Shown: positions 7,605 to 15,654 of the stretch, in pieces
Position numbering within the stretch: the stretch's first letter is position 1
How the letters are laid out: each line of letters begins with the position of its first letter
NCBI GenBank assembly: GCA_001275005.1
Contig: JWZX01000623.1
Span: forward strand, 1-21,456
Direction: 5' to 3'
DNA from: Chrysochromulina tobinii
Taxonomy: Eukaryota; Haptophyta; Prymnesiales; Chrysochromulinaceae
DNA length: 21,456 bases
Notes under the pieces: generated by a model
Database searches by the model: none
Told to the model about the DNA's origin: nothing
What the model saw: the letters and a program-made list of their open reading frames with translations, nothing else
Position numbers and translations under genes: made by a program

Positions 7605-10600
7605 CTACGACACATCACCGACGACCTCATCTGCGCCAGCAAGGTGCCGCTCCCATGCGCGCTGATCTCTGAAGTCCAATGAGGCGCCGAGGTCCTCAAC
7701 TCCGTCGCACACTGACGGAGCGTGCTCGTATGCATGCTCGTATGTCTCGGCTCTAATCTCGGCTCTAATCTCGGCTCTAATCTCGGCTCTAATCTCGGCT
7801 CCTTGGGCTGTGCCCGCGTCAAGAGCGGCGGCCTCTCTCCCCTCCGCGCTCATCGGAGACGCCGCCGGCTCGGGCTGCACCTCCTCGTCGCTGTCGAGAT
7901 CGGCGCCGGCCGCCTTGGAGGCGGCCGCATACCCGCCAGTGGGCAGCTCGTCGTCGCCGCCGCCGCCGCCGCCGATGCTGATGCCGATGCCGCCCTGGCC
8001 CTCGCGATCGACGTCCAGCACGAGCAGCTGGCCGCATGGGCGCACGCGCAGCCGCGGCGCCTCGTCGCCCTCGTCCTCACGCCACCTTCCGCTCGGCTCG
8101 CCTAGCAGGAGCAGCCAGCCGTCGTCCGCGTACTGGTGCACGTGTCGTCCATCGGTCGCCGGGCGATGGAGGTCGGGCTGCAGCGGCGGGCGTGCGTCGC
8201 AGCAGAGCCCCACGTAGTCATCGAGCAGCCGCTTGAGGTACTGCCCGTGCCAGGGGCTCTGCGGCTCCATCCCAGGCGAAGGGTTCACCTCGAGCATCAT
8301 CGGCACGCCGTGGGCGTCGATGATTAAGTCGAAGGCCACGAGGTCGCGGAAGGTAGCGTGCGGCGCGCGCGCCGTCGCGAGCGTCTCGAGCAGCACCGGG
8401 CGTAGTGCGAGGATGGCGTCGGCCACCAGGGCGTGCATGCGCGGCACGATGGCACTCAGGAAGCCGATCTTGGGCCCAAAGTACGCGTCGAGGTCGCCAA
8501 AGGAGACGCAATTGCCCCGCTCGAACTTGCCCGCTGCCGGCGACACCTTCTGCACCGCAAAGTTGGTCAGGTGCATGGAGTTGTGCGTGGCGTGGAGCGA
8601 GTAGGGCTCACTGCTCGTCCGACCGTAGCCCTCCCGATGCACGTAGAGCCGCAGGCCGAGGGGCGAGCGAGGCGCCGTCTCGAGCACTACGAAGAGGCGC
8701 ACGTCGAACTTGCGCCCGTGGTAGAGGAGCGGCCGCTCGAGGTACTTTTGGACCACCCACGCACTCCGGCACGTGGACGACTCGAGCGCCGTATCGAGCG
8801 CCTCCTGCCTAATTTGGTGCTTCGTCTCGAGCGCCGCCGAGCTCTGCATGCAAGTGGCCGTGGCGGCGGACGGGTCAGCGGCGGGATCGAGAGCGGCGGC
8901 GGCGGTGAGGGCAGCCGCGGTGGCGGCGGCGGCGGTGGCGGTCGTGGTGGCGGCGGTGGCGGAGGTGGCAGCGACAGCGGCCCCGGCTGCCTTGGTGTGC
9001 GGTCCACTGGACGGCTGTAGCGCACGTACGCTCAAGTAAGGCGATTCGCTCAACCTCTTGACTGCCCCCGCTGCCGCCGCCGCCGCGGGCGCTCCCTGCC
9101 CCTCCCGCCCGTGCCAGTGCGCCTCGAGGCCTTCGAGCGTGGCGGCGATCCCGATGCCGCGCCCACATGATCCAGCCGATGGCTTGAGTAGCCACAGATT
9201 CTCCTCGCATTGCTCGGCGGGTACCCTCGGGTCCGTGGCACGCCCGACGGCGTCGAAGGTCGCACGGAAAGCTTCCCAATGCGCCCCCGTGGCGCCCTGA
9301 GGCAGAGCCATTGTGAGCGGATGAAAGGCCCACGGGTCGAGCCCCTGAGCCGCATAGTACGCGCTGAGCGTGTGCAGTAGCCCGTCCTTGCGCCACAGGC
9401 CGCCCAGCCCAAAGCCGGAGCCATCGGCAGTGCGTGCTGGCCATCGGTTGGTCACAGCATGCATCTCGGACGGGTAATTGTGGACGAGAGGGTCGTTGCT
9501 GCGAAGCCAGCAGAACCTAAGGCCGCGCGGCCCCGCCAGGCACTTGCGCACGTGCGCTGCATCCAACCCGCCGCTCACCTCGCGCCAGCCACGTCGCAGC
9601 GCCGCCGCGCGCACGTACTCGGTGCCGTTACCACGGGCTGTTTGGACCAAAAAGGTCGGGCGCGGCCCGCAGGGCTCTTCGAGGCTCCGCGCCCGACACG
9701 GCGCCCCGCGCTCCTTTAGGCTTCGGGCGACGGAGTTGGCGGCGGTGGAGGCGGCGGCGGAGGTGGATGGCGTGGGGCGGGATTGTGGCGGCGCGGAGGA
9801 GGGGCGAGTGGCGTGGCGGGGCTTGGCAGCAGCGGAGGTGGTGGCCGAGGCGGCGGCGGCAAAGGAGGCAGCGGCGGCGGCGGCGGCAAAGGAAGCAGCG
9901 GCGGCGGCGGCGGCGTCAGCGGAGGGCGTGCACGCATAGGTGAGGAGTGCCGCCTCATCGCGCGCCGCCATGAGCGTGTTGATCGCGTAGACCTCCGCGC
10001 GTCTCTGCTCAGCCGACGAGGCTTCGTCAATTGCTTCGTCCTCCGTAGAGGCGAAGGCAGCCGCGTCAGAGGTGCTCGTGGCCGCAGCGCTGTCGGTGGC
10101 GCGCCCGCTGGTACGTTTGCGCGGCGCCTGGCGCGTCGGATACGCCGCCGCGTCAAAAGACACTCGGCGCGACGGTACCGCTGCGCCGCCCGCCGCCCCG
10201 TCGGTAACGGCCGACCGCAAGATGGAGGGCGGCGGTTTCGTCATTGGCGACGGTTTCGTCATTGGCGACGGTTTCGTCATAGGCGACGTCGCCTCCATCC
10301 AATGGAGCGATGAGATAGCGATCCCGTTGAGTGAGGACGTCGGGGGTGGCGGCGTCATCGGCGGCACGGTCGCGCTCGCGGGCACACTGCGTGGGTGATT
10401 GGCGGCGGCACGGGAGCTCGAGCGCGCCAAGGGACGCTGCGTCTCCACTGGAAAAGTTGAGCACGCGGGCGGCGGAGGTGCGGGTGGGCAGGCGCCGGCT
10501 CGACCAGTCGGCGCACTCACCTTCGGCCGTAACGGCGGCGGCGGGCGTTGGGAGAGGGCGATGGCCCCGACCGTCCCGGGGGGGCCCAATGGGGGACCCG

Positions 10601-12578
10601 GGTCACCCCCCGGGACGCCTGCGTTGAGCGTTGGGATCATCATCGTGGTCGAGGAGGGCGCAGTCCCTTGTTTGGCCACTCCGCCAGCCGCCGCCTCTTT
10701 CGCCGCCGCCTTCTCGGCCGCCGTCGCCTTCTCGGCCGCCCTTGCCGTCTCGCGGCTCGCGGCTCGCTCGGCCTCCTTCGCACGCATGGCCTCTCGCGCC
10801 CTAGCCGCCTCCTTCCGTCCCTCCTCGATCTGGACCAACGTCGCCTGGGCCTTGGCGTCGCGATCGGCCTCGCGCGCCGCCGCCGCCGCCCGAGTCTCCT
10901 CATCTCGAGCGGCGAGCGCTGTGCGCTGCGCCTCGTGACGCATCGCCATCTTGGCTGACGCGGCCTCCGCCCTGCCGACGGTCAGCGCACGCCGCCGTTC
11001 CCATGCCTCAAGCTCGCGCGCTTGGGCATTGAGCGTGGCGGGGATGGTGCCGGTCGGGAGCGGCGCTCTCGCTCGGCGCGCCATCGCACTGGCCGCCTCC
11101 CTCGCCGCCTCCCGCGCCGCCTCCTTCGCCGCCTCCAGCGCCGCCTCGTGCTCCGCGGCCCGCTGCTGACGCGCCGCCTCGCGATCACGACGGCGCCGTT
11201 GCGCCTCGGTCTGTTTGGCCTGTTTGGCCACCAGAGCCTCTTCAGACCGGTGCGCCAGCTCCTCGGCCCTCCGACGTGCCTCGCGCGCAATGTGCCGTGC
11301 GCCCTCTTCGGCCGCATGCAACGCTGCCGCAGCCTCCCGCCGCCGCGCCGCCGCAGCCTCCTGCAGGCTACGGTGCCGCAACGTCTCCGGCGTCGCTAAC
11401 CCTAGCCCGGTCAGCGACAGGACGGCAGCAGCCTCCATGGCGGCGGCGGCCTCGGCGGCTGCGGTGGCCTCCCTCAAGCGTGCCTCCAGCATCGCGAGGG
11501 ACTTCTCTTCCTCAACTACCAGCCTCGCCGCCGCGGCTGCCTCCTCCTCGGCCGCCGCGGACGCCGCCGCTGCCGCGGAGGCAGCCGCCGCCTCCGCCTC
11601 CGCCTCGGCGGCCTCTGCCTCTGCCTCTGCCTCTGCCTCTGCCTCTGCCTCTGCCTCCGCCGCCGCGGCCACCGCCTCAGCCTCTGCAAGCGCCGCCGCC
11701 TGCGCTGCCTCTCGCTGCTCGTGTCGCCGGCGCTCCTCTGCCGCCTTCGCCTCGGCCTCGGCCGCCAACTGTGCGCCGAAGAGGGCCTCGCGCGCGTCGA
11801 CCAGGGGCTGAAGCTCCGCCACGCAGGCTGCCAGGCGCGCCACTGCCGCTGCTGCTGCTGCCTGCTGCTGCTGCTGCTGCTGCGAGGACAGTACCTGCTG
11901 CTGCTGCTCGTCGCCCTCGCCACCGACCGCGCCGCCGATGCTGGAGCTACCACCACCACCGCCAACACCGTCCTGCTCGCGCAGCGAGTGCATCATCAGC
12001 CTGAGCGCGCGCGGACTCGCTGCGAGCGCCTCAGCCAGAAGCCTTCCGACGACGATCTGGTTGGCGCGCATGTCAATCGTCTCGAGGCGCGGGCACGTCA
12101 CGACGGACTGATCGGCTGCCGTGAGGAGCGCGGCGCAGCCGATCACCCGGATGCGGTTGGCGGCGAGCGATAGCTCCTCGAGCGCCAGCAGCGGCGGTGA
12201 CGAACGCAGCAACGCGTCCGCGAGAGCATGCGCACCGATGTCTCCAATGGCATTGGAAGAGAGGTCAAGGCGCACGAGGCTCACAAGCCCGGCACCCCGC
12301 ACCGCCTCTGCTAGCGCATGTGCGCCCCTGTCCCCGATTGCATTCTCGTGCAAGCACAAGCGCGTGAGCTTGTGAGTGCCGCCGCGCGATGCGAGCTGGG
12401 CGAGCCCTGCTGCGAGGTACTCGGCACCGTCGCAGCGGACCGCATTGGCGTGCAAATAGATCTGGCGTGGCGGGGCTCCAGCCGAGGCGCCGAGCACTAC
12501 AGCCACTTCCTGGCAACCGTCGTCGTTGAGCGACCTGGAGGCGACGTCCAGGATGGCCCGGATGGAGCACACTGACAT
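7605..12578 (-). CDS. LRR / coiled-coil / tubulin-tyrosine-ligase-like (TTLL) protein
   Basis: A single 1657-codon frame from ATG 12578. Residues about 1-190 are ribonuclease-inhibitor-type leucine-rich repeats (LTRLCLHENAIGDRGAHAL, LVRLDLSSNAIGDIGAHAL). Residues 223-240 are glutamine-rich, 250-635 an Ala/Glu/Arg coiled coil, and 650-790 proline-rich with SPMTKP repeats. RVSF at 805-808 resembles a PP1 docking site. The TTL catalytic domain spans about 973-1462: WLLKPSAGSCGRGIGI (ATP-grasp lysine K1132), VQKYLERPLLYHGRKFDVR (1276-1294), HLTNFAVQK (1336-1344), and DLIIDAHGVPMMLEVNPSPG (1417-1436) with metal-binding E1430 and N1432. TTLL enzymes add Tyr, Glu or Gly to tubulin or other proteins on cilia and microtubules; which amino acid is used here cannot be told. 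A low-complexity Ala/Thr insert of about 110 residues sits inside the ATP-grasp. The ATG lies 63 bp from the divergent gene 5. Confidence 0.92.
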   Translation of the reverse strand: MSVCSIRAILDVASRSLNDDGCQEVAVVLGASAGAPPRQIYLHANAVRCDGAEYLAAGLAQLASRGGTHKLTRLCLHENAIGDRGAHALAEAVRGAGLVSLVRLDLSSNAIGDIGAHALADALLRSSPPLLALEELSLAANRIRVIGCAALLTAADQSVVTCPRLETIDMRANQIVVGRLLAEALAASPRALRLMMHSLREQDGVGGGGGSSSIGGAVGGEGDEQQQQVLSSQQQQQQQAAAAAAVARLAACVAELQPLVDAREALFGAQLAAEAEAKAAEERRRHEQREAAQAAALAEAEAVAAAAEAEAEAEAEAEAEAEAAEAEAEAAAASAAAAASAAAEEEAAAAARLVVEEEKSLAMLEARLREATAAAEAAAAMEAAAVLSLTGLGLATPETLRHRSLQEAAAARRREAAAALHAAEEGARHIAREARRRAEELAHRSEEALVAKQAKQTEAQRRRRDREAARQQRAAEHEAALEAAKEAAREAAREAASAMARRARAPLPTGTIPATLNAQARELEAWERRRALTVGRAEAASAKMAMRHEAQRTALAARDEETRAAAAAREADRDAKAQATLVQIEEGRKEAARAREAMRAKEAERAASRETARAAEKATAAEKAAAKEAAAGGVAKQGTAPSSTTMMIPTLNAGVPGGDPGPPLGPPGTVGAIALSQRPPPPLRPKVSAPTGRAGACPPAPPPPACSTFPVETQRPLARSSSRAAANHPRSVPASATVPPMTPPPPTSSLNGIAISSLHWMEATSPMTKPSPMTKPSPMTKPPPSILRSAVTDGAAGGAAVPSRRVSFDAAAYPTRQAPRKRTSGRATDSAAATSTSDAAAFASTEDEAIDEASSAEQRRAEVYAINTLMAARDEAALLTYACTPSADAAAAAAASFAAAAAAASFAAAASATTSAAAKPRHATRPSSAPPQSRPTPSTSAAASTAANSVARSLKERGAPCRARSLEEPCGPRPTFLVQTARGNGTEYVRAAALRRGWREVSGGLDAAHVRKCLAGPRGLRFCWLRSNDPLVHNYPSEMHAVTNRWPARTADGSGFGLGGLWRKDGLLHTLSAYYAAQGLDPWAFHPLTMALPQGATGAHWEAFRATFDAVGRATDPRVPAEQCEENLWLLKPSAGSCGRGIGIAATLEGLEAHWHGREGQGAPAAAAAAGAVKRLSESPYLSVRALQPSSGPHTKAAGAAVAATSATAATTTATAAAATAAALTAAAALDPAADPSAATATCMQSSAALETKHQIRQEALDTALESSTCRSAWVVQKYLERPLLYHGRKFDVRLFVVLETAPRSPLGLRLYVHREGYGRTSSEPYSLHATHNSMHLTNFAVQKVSPAAGKFERGNCVSFGDLDAYFGPKIGFLSAIVPRMHALVADAILALRPVLLETLATARAPHATFRDLVAFDLIIDAHGVPMMLEVNPSPGMEPQSPWHGQYLKRLLDDYVGLCCDARPPLQPDLHRPATDGRHVHQYADDGWLLLLGEPSGRWREDEGDEAPRLRVRPCGQLLVLDVDREGQGGIGISIGGGGGGDDELPTGGYAAASKAAGADLDSDEEVQPEPAASPMSAEGREAAALDAGTAQGAEIRAEIRAEIRAEIRAETYEHAYEHAPSVCDGVEDLGASLDFRDQRAWERHLAGADEVVGDVS
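7743..7802 (-). repeat. 12-bp tandem repeat encoding EIRA
   Basis: Four to five copies of CTCGGCTCTAAT (plus strand) in the C-terminal tail of the TTL-like gene, encoding EIRA four times (residues about 1595-1612). The copies are almost identical, which suggests recent expansion. It is followed by TYEHAYEHA, itself a short duplication. Confidence 0.9.
10230..10292 (-). repeat. 18-bp tandem repeat encoding SPMTKP
   Basis: Three copies of an 18-bp unit (GGCGACGGTTTCGTCATT on the plus strand, last copy with one change) in the proline-rich linker of the TTL-like gene, residues about 765-783. Serine/threonine next to proline could be kinase targets, but this is inference. Confidence 0.88.
11605..11905 (-). 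repeat. Low-complexity coding repeats: (AE)n and polyglutamine
   Basis: Around 11608-11665 the hexamer GCCTCT repeats and encodes AEAEAEAE in the coiled coil of the TTL-like protein. Around 11850-11905 CTG runs on the plus strand encode QQQQQQQ and an alanine tract on the minus strand. These are microsatellites in coding sequence and are likely variable in length between strains. Confidence 0.85.
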
Positions 12579-12641
12579 AAGGACCGTTGGCGTCCCGGTT
12601 GCTTCAATAGGAAGTCAGGAAATCTCGGGGAATTCTTTGAT
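12579..12641. promoter_or_regulatory. Short divergent (bidirectional) promoter between TTL-like gene and gene 5
   Basis: Only 63 bp separate the ATG of the minus-strand TTL-like gene (12578) from the first in-frame ATG of the plus-strand gene (12642). If gene 5 starts at its later ATG (12777), the gap is 198 bp. The stretch is less GC-rich than the genes. No TATA box or known element was recognised. The promoter assignment follows only from gene orientation. Confidence 0.5.
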
Positions 12642-14597
12642 ATGTACTGGCGTGTCCCCGTTCAACCCTCTCTGGTCTTTGAGAAAGGGTCAGTTGAATC
12701 GACACACAAGGTACCGACCAGCCTTTGCCACAGGAAAAGGTCAGCTTATGAACCTTTTTCGGAATGCGAGCCTGCAATGCGAGCCATGCACACACCGCCG
12801 GGGTCGTCGCTCTGTTCGCTGGCCGAGGAGCTCATGCAGCGACCGTTAAGCTATTTTATGCGTAGCTCGCAGCCACACGCTGCCAACAGCATCACGATCC
12901 TCGGCGAGCGGCAGCAGCTGGCGCCGCTCTCGGACGCGCTGTGGCAGGCGGCGAATCACTCGCTTGCCGAGCTGGATGTGGCCCACCTGAATCGCGCCAT
13001 GTTGCTCAATGCGCCGTCTGATCACTGGCACGGGCTCGTCAGTCGGCCCAGAGGCGGCGCGGTGCCACAGCCCGATCAGCCCATCCCCATCGCGGTCCTC
13101 GGTACGTCTCCCACGTCTGGCTGTGGAGCCGCGGAAGACGTCCTTCAGCTGAAGCGTAATCGGACCGTCTTCGACGCCGACGAGCTCGCTTGCGAGAGCG
13201 ATCGCGGCTGGGCGCGCCTCTTCCTCGATAATGTGAAGGACCTCCTCGCCACGCATCGGGTACCCGCGCCGCTTGAAGCGGCCATCTGGTTCAAGAATGC
13301 GGTGGGGGCGTCCTATTTTGGGCAGTGCACCGAGCGCTTCGTGCATCCGGAGACGCGCATCGTGCTGCTTGAGGTGGGCTGTTCCGTCTGGGGCGCCAAT
13401 CTGATCGATCTTCTACGCAGACTTCGCGCACACGCGCCGCGCGCCGCCATCGCGTTCGTCATGTGGGCCGACCAGCGGATGTTTCACTCGAAGCTCGTAG
13501 ATGCCGAGTCGAACGCGGCGAAGCGGATTCGCGAGGCGGCGAAGCAGGAGCACGCGGACATCGTGGACATCTCTTCACTCCTGGTCTCCCTCTACCAAAA
13601 GGGCTGCCACGAGGAGCCCTGCTTCTACCAAAGGGCGACCAACCGCACCGAAAGGGTTTCCTTTTTTGGGCGATGGTATGCGCAGGGCGGTAAGGATACC
13701 ATCCACCCGTCGCCCTTCGGCCATGCGCTGACCGCCGCGGCCGCCGCACGTTATCTGGTGCTGCAGCTGCTGCGGCCCGCGTGCTCGAAGGCCATCAACG
13801 CTTCTCGCGCACAGGAGGGGTCCAACCGACGTTGCTCACCCCACATGATGCATCGATCCAAATTAGGCTCTCCCGAGCATCGGAGCTGTGCGCCCATCTC
13901 GGCGCCCATGCCAGCTGTAGGGCAGCAGGCGTGTTACGAGCGTGCCGACCGGCTGCCATTCGACAGCCGCAACGCGAGCAGCTGGACGCTGGTCGACGAG
14001 GGCGGCGTGAAGCGAGTCCCAAAGCTAGGGTTGGTCTCGACGTCAGTGGGCGCCGAACTGCGCCTCGGGCCGCTGCAGCCGCTCTACCATGGCAACAGCT
14101 CGGTCGGTTGCACGATGATCCGTGTGGACCTGGGGTACTTGAGGAGCAGCCGCCCGGGTATGGGGACGCTCCAGCTCTCGTGCGACTCGGGATGCCTGTG
14201 CAACCAAGTCTACGACCCGTACGCGTCGTCCTTGTACCCCTTCCCACAAGTGGAGACGGCTGCGGCGGCGACCAACCTACACGGCGAAGGACGCAACGTC
14301 AGCGTGACCGAGACGACAAGCTTCATGCTGCTGCATGACGGCGCCGGGGCTCCGTGCTTTGTGAGTGTGCGGCACGCGCTGGCACGTGACGCGTCGGCGC
14401 GCTCCCCCTCCCGCGTGCGCGTCGATAGCCTTAGCATGAGACCCCTCGATGTCTTCGAGTTGGTGCTGGCGAACCACAGGCGCATCTGGGCGCATCACCG
14501 TACGGCCGCCGCTCGCTTTGACAGCAAGCTCTTCTACGCAAGGGCCGCCCGATGCTCTCGGAACGGATCGCTCGGTACTGAGCTGCTTACGTGTTAG
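12642..14597 (+). CDS. SGNH-hydrolase-like protein with C-terminal accessory domain
   Basis: 651 codons from ATG 12642; the second possible start is ATG 12777 (residue 46), and the first 45 residues look less like coding sequence. A block I-like motif IAVLGTSPTSGCG lies at 150-162 (GTS in place of the usual GDS; S156 would be the nucleophile), and block V-like DTIHPSPFGHA at 352-361 has the D-x-x-H arrangement expected for the catalytic Asp/His. The usual GxND block is not clear (LLEVGCSVWG at 242-251 sits where it is expected). These features suggest an esterase or acyltransferase of the SGNH/GDSL fold acting on carbohydrate or lipid esters; activity is unproven. The C-terminal half (about 430-580, with LGLVSTSVGAELRLGPL) looks like a beta-sandwich accessory domain with NxS/T sites and paired cysteines, which fits a secretory protein. 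No convincing signal peptide is visible, so a 5' exon may be missing. The TAG at 14595 may lie in an intron (see the next gene). Confidence 0.8.
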   Translation: MYWRVPVQPSLVFEKGSVESTHKVPTSLCHRKRSAYEPFSECEPAMRAMHTPPGSSLCSLAEELMQRPLSYFMRSSQPHAANSITILGERQQLAPLSDALWQAANHSLAELDVAHLNRAMLLNAPSDHWHGLVSRPRGGAVPQPDQPIPIAVLGTSPTSGCGAAEDVLQLKRNRTVFDADELACESDRGWARLFLDNVKDLLATHRVPAPLEAAIWFKNAVGASYFGQCTERFVHPETRIVLLEVGCSVWGANLIDLLRRLRAHAPRAAIAFVMWADQRMFHSKLVDAESNAAKRIREAAKQEHADIVDISSLLVSLYQKGCHEEPCFYQRATNRTERVSFFGRWYAQGGKDTIHPSPFGHALTAAAAARYLVLQLLRPACSKAINASRAQEGSNRRCSPHMMHRSKLGSPEHRSCAPISAPMPAVGQQACYERADRLPFDSRNASSWTLVDEGGVKRVPKLGLVSTSVGAELRLGPLQPLYHGNSSVGCTMIRVDLGYLRSSRPGMGTLQLSCDSGCLCNQVYDPYASSLYPFPQVETAAAATNLHGEGRNVSVTETTSFMLLHDGAGAPCFVSVRHALARDASARSPSRVRVDSLSMRPLDVFELVLANHRRIWAHHRTAAARFDSKLFYARAARCSRNGSLGTELLTC

Positions 14598-14609
14598 TGT
14601 GACGGCTTG

Positions 14610-15176
14610 ATGGCCGGCACGAGGGCCGTTGCGGACTTTCTCAAGGTTTCCCTGCTTGAGTTGTGCGAGCAGGCGAGCTCTGTGGAGGGCGTCGAGGACC
14701 TCATCAGGGAGGAAGAAGAGAGCGTGAGGAATTATGACCGCACAGCTGTACGTGGACACTTCAATACGAGCAGTGGCCGAGGGCAAGGCTTCTGTGAGGT
14801 GACCACAGAGAATGATGCTGGCCAGTGCGCGTCGAGTGAGACCCGCACAGCAACCAAGCAGGGCTCGTGGTCGATGCCATCCCTGCGAGCATGTGTCAAG
14901 CGGTGCACCCAGTGCCAGGCCTGCAGATTCGTTTCCTTCAGCCCGATCAACTACGACTGCTCGTGGTTCCATGACTGCGACATCATGCGGCTGCAGACGA
15001 TGCCAGGCGTCTCTGAGGCGCACGGATGGTCGTTTACGACGGTGGCAGTCAAGGGGCCTCATCGTCGCTCCATCGGCGCCAGCCGTGCCAGTCATGTGCG
15101 AGCGGTCAGTCATCTTTACGAGAACGACAAAGCCCTCCTTACGAGGAAGCCGAAGCACGATCTGCGGCAAGATTGA
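14610..15176 (+). CDS. Cysteine-rich (PAN-like) domain; separate small gene or last exon of gene 5
   Basis: 188 codons from ATG 14610 in the same reading frame as the preceding gene, 12 nt beyond its TAG. The core has the pattern GSWSMPSLRACVKRC-TQCQACRFVSFSP-DCSWFHDCDI, roughly 70-130, with about nine cysteines. It recalls the PAN/apple-like cysteine-rich domains of secreted algal proteins. No signal peptide is seen at 14610. A 117-nt intron from GTGTTAG (14591) to CCTCATCAG (14707) would remove the stop, keep the frame and fuse this domain to gene 5, giving a secreted hydrolase with a C-terminal binding module. Alternatives are an independent gene, stop-codon readthrough, or a broken gene. 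Function of the domain is unknown. Confidence 0.6.
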   Translation: MAGTRAVADFLKVSLLELCEQASSVEGVEDLIREEEESVRNYDRTAVRGHFNTSSGRGQGFCEVTTENDAGQCASSETRTATKQGSWSMPSLRACVKRCTQCQACRFVSFSPINYDCSWFHDCDIMRLQTMPGVSEAHGWSFTTVAVKGPHRRSIGASRASHVRAVSHLYENDKALLTRKPKHDLRQD

Positions 15177-15654
15177 AGGTGCACCCGGCGAGGCCGGATA
15201 ATCTGGCATCCGTACTGCACATGACAGACTCTTGGATACTTCATTAACACATCATTCATGGTGTTCAAAGGTATTCGAAGACTTTATCCGGATAGTACGC
15301 GTACAACGTAGTGCTGCACCACGTAGTTTAAGATTTAGTACGAGTTTCGTCCCGACACTTTGCTAGTTCGGTCGGGTACGTTCAAAAGCCTAAATATATA
15401 GCGCGGCGACAATCGCTACAATGCAACGCTACGGGTTTTTGCACCGCACGCTGTGGCCCTTGATTAAACCGAACTTATGATGGCACTCCATCTTCCGTTC
15501 CATGATTGTCGCCGCAAGGCCAGTAGAATGTAGCACAATGCGCTATGGACTGACCCTGACCGAGTGCAAGTGACACGCTCGAATGCCCCGGCGTACTCCA
15601 GTTGCCTCTCCGGACCAGGTCATGAGGGAGAAAGTCATTCGTCCAGACCAGACT
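15177..15654. other. Convergent intergenic region, AT-richer than its surroundings
   Basis: 478 bp between the ends of the cysteine-rich frame and the TPR/IQ gene. It contains a 10-bp perfect palindrome GTACGCGTAC (15295-15304), followed by two ACGTAGT copies around GTGCTGCACCA (15305-15328), and an AAATATATAG stretch near 15392. No coding potential was seen. Both neighbours end here, so 3' UTRs and termination signals are the expected content. Confidence 0.55.

Noticed and set aside
11276-12004. Proline-rich 242-codon plus-strand frame
   Set aside because: It is the complement of the Ala/Glu coiled coil of the TTL-like gene, with no independent signature.
12655-12705. Inverted-repeat-like TTCAAC...GAGAAAGGGTCAGTTGAA as a hairpin terminator or element
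   Set aside because: The arms pair only partly with gaps, and the site lies in the uncertain 5' end of gene 5.
14277-15209. A 310-codon minus-strand frame
   Set aside because: It overlaps the cysteine-rich domain and the end of gene 5 on the other strand, shows no domain, and its composition is that of an antisense shadow.
15385-15402. AAATATATAG as a TATA box
   Set aside because: Both flanking genes end here, so no gene start lies within reach. It is probably just AT-rich intergenic sequence.
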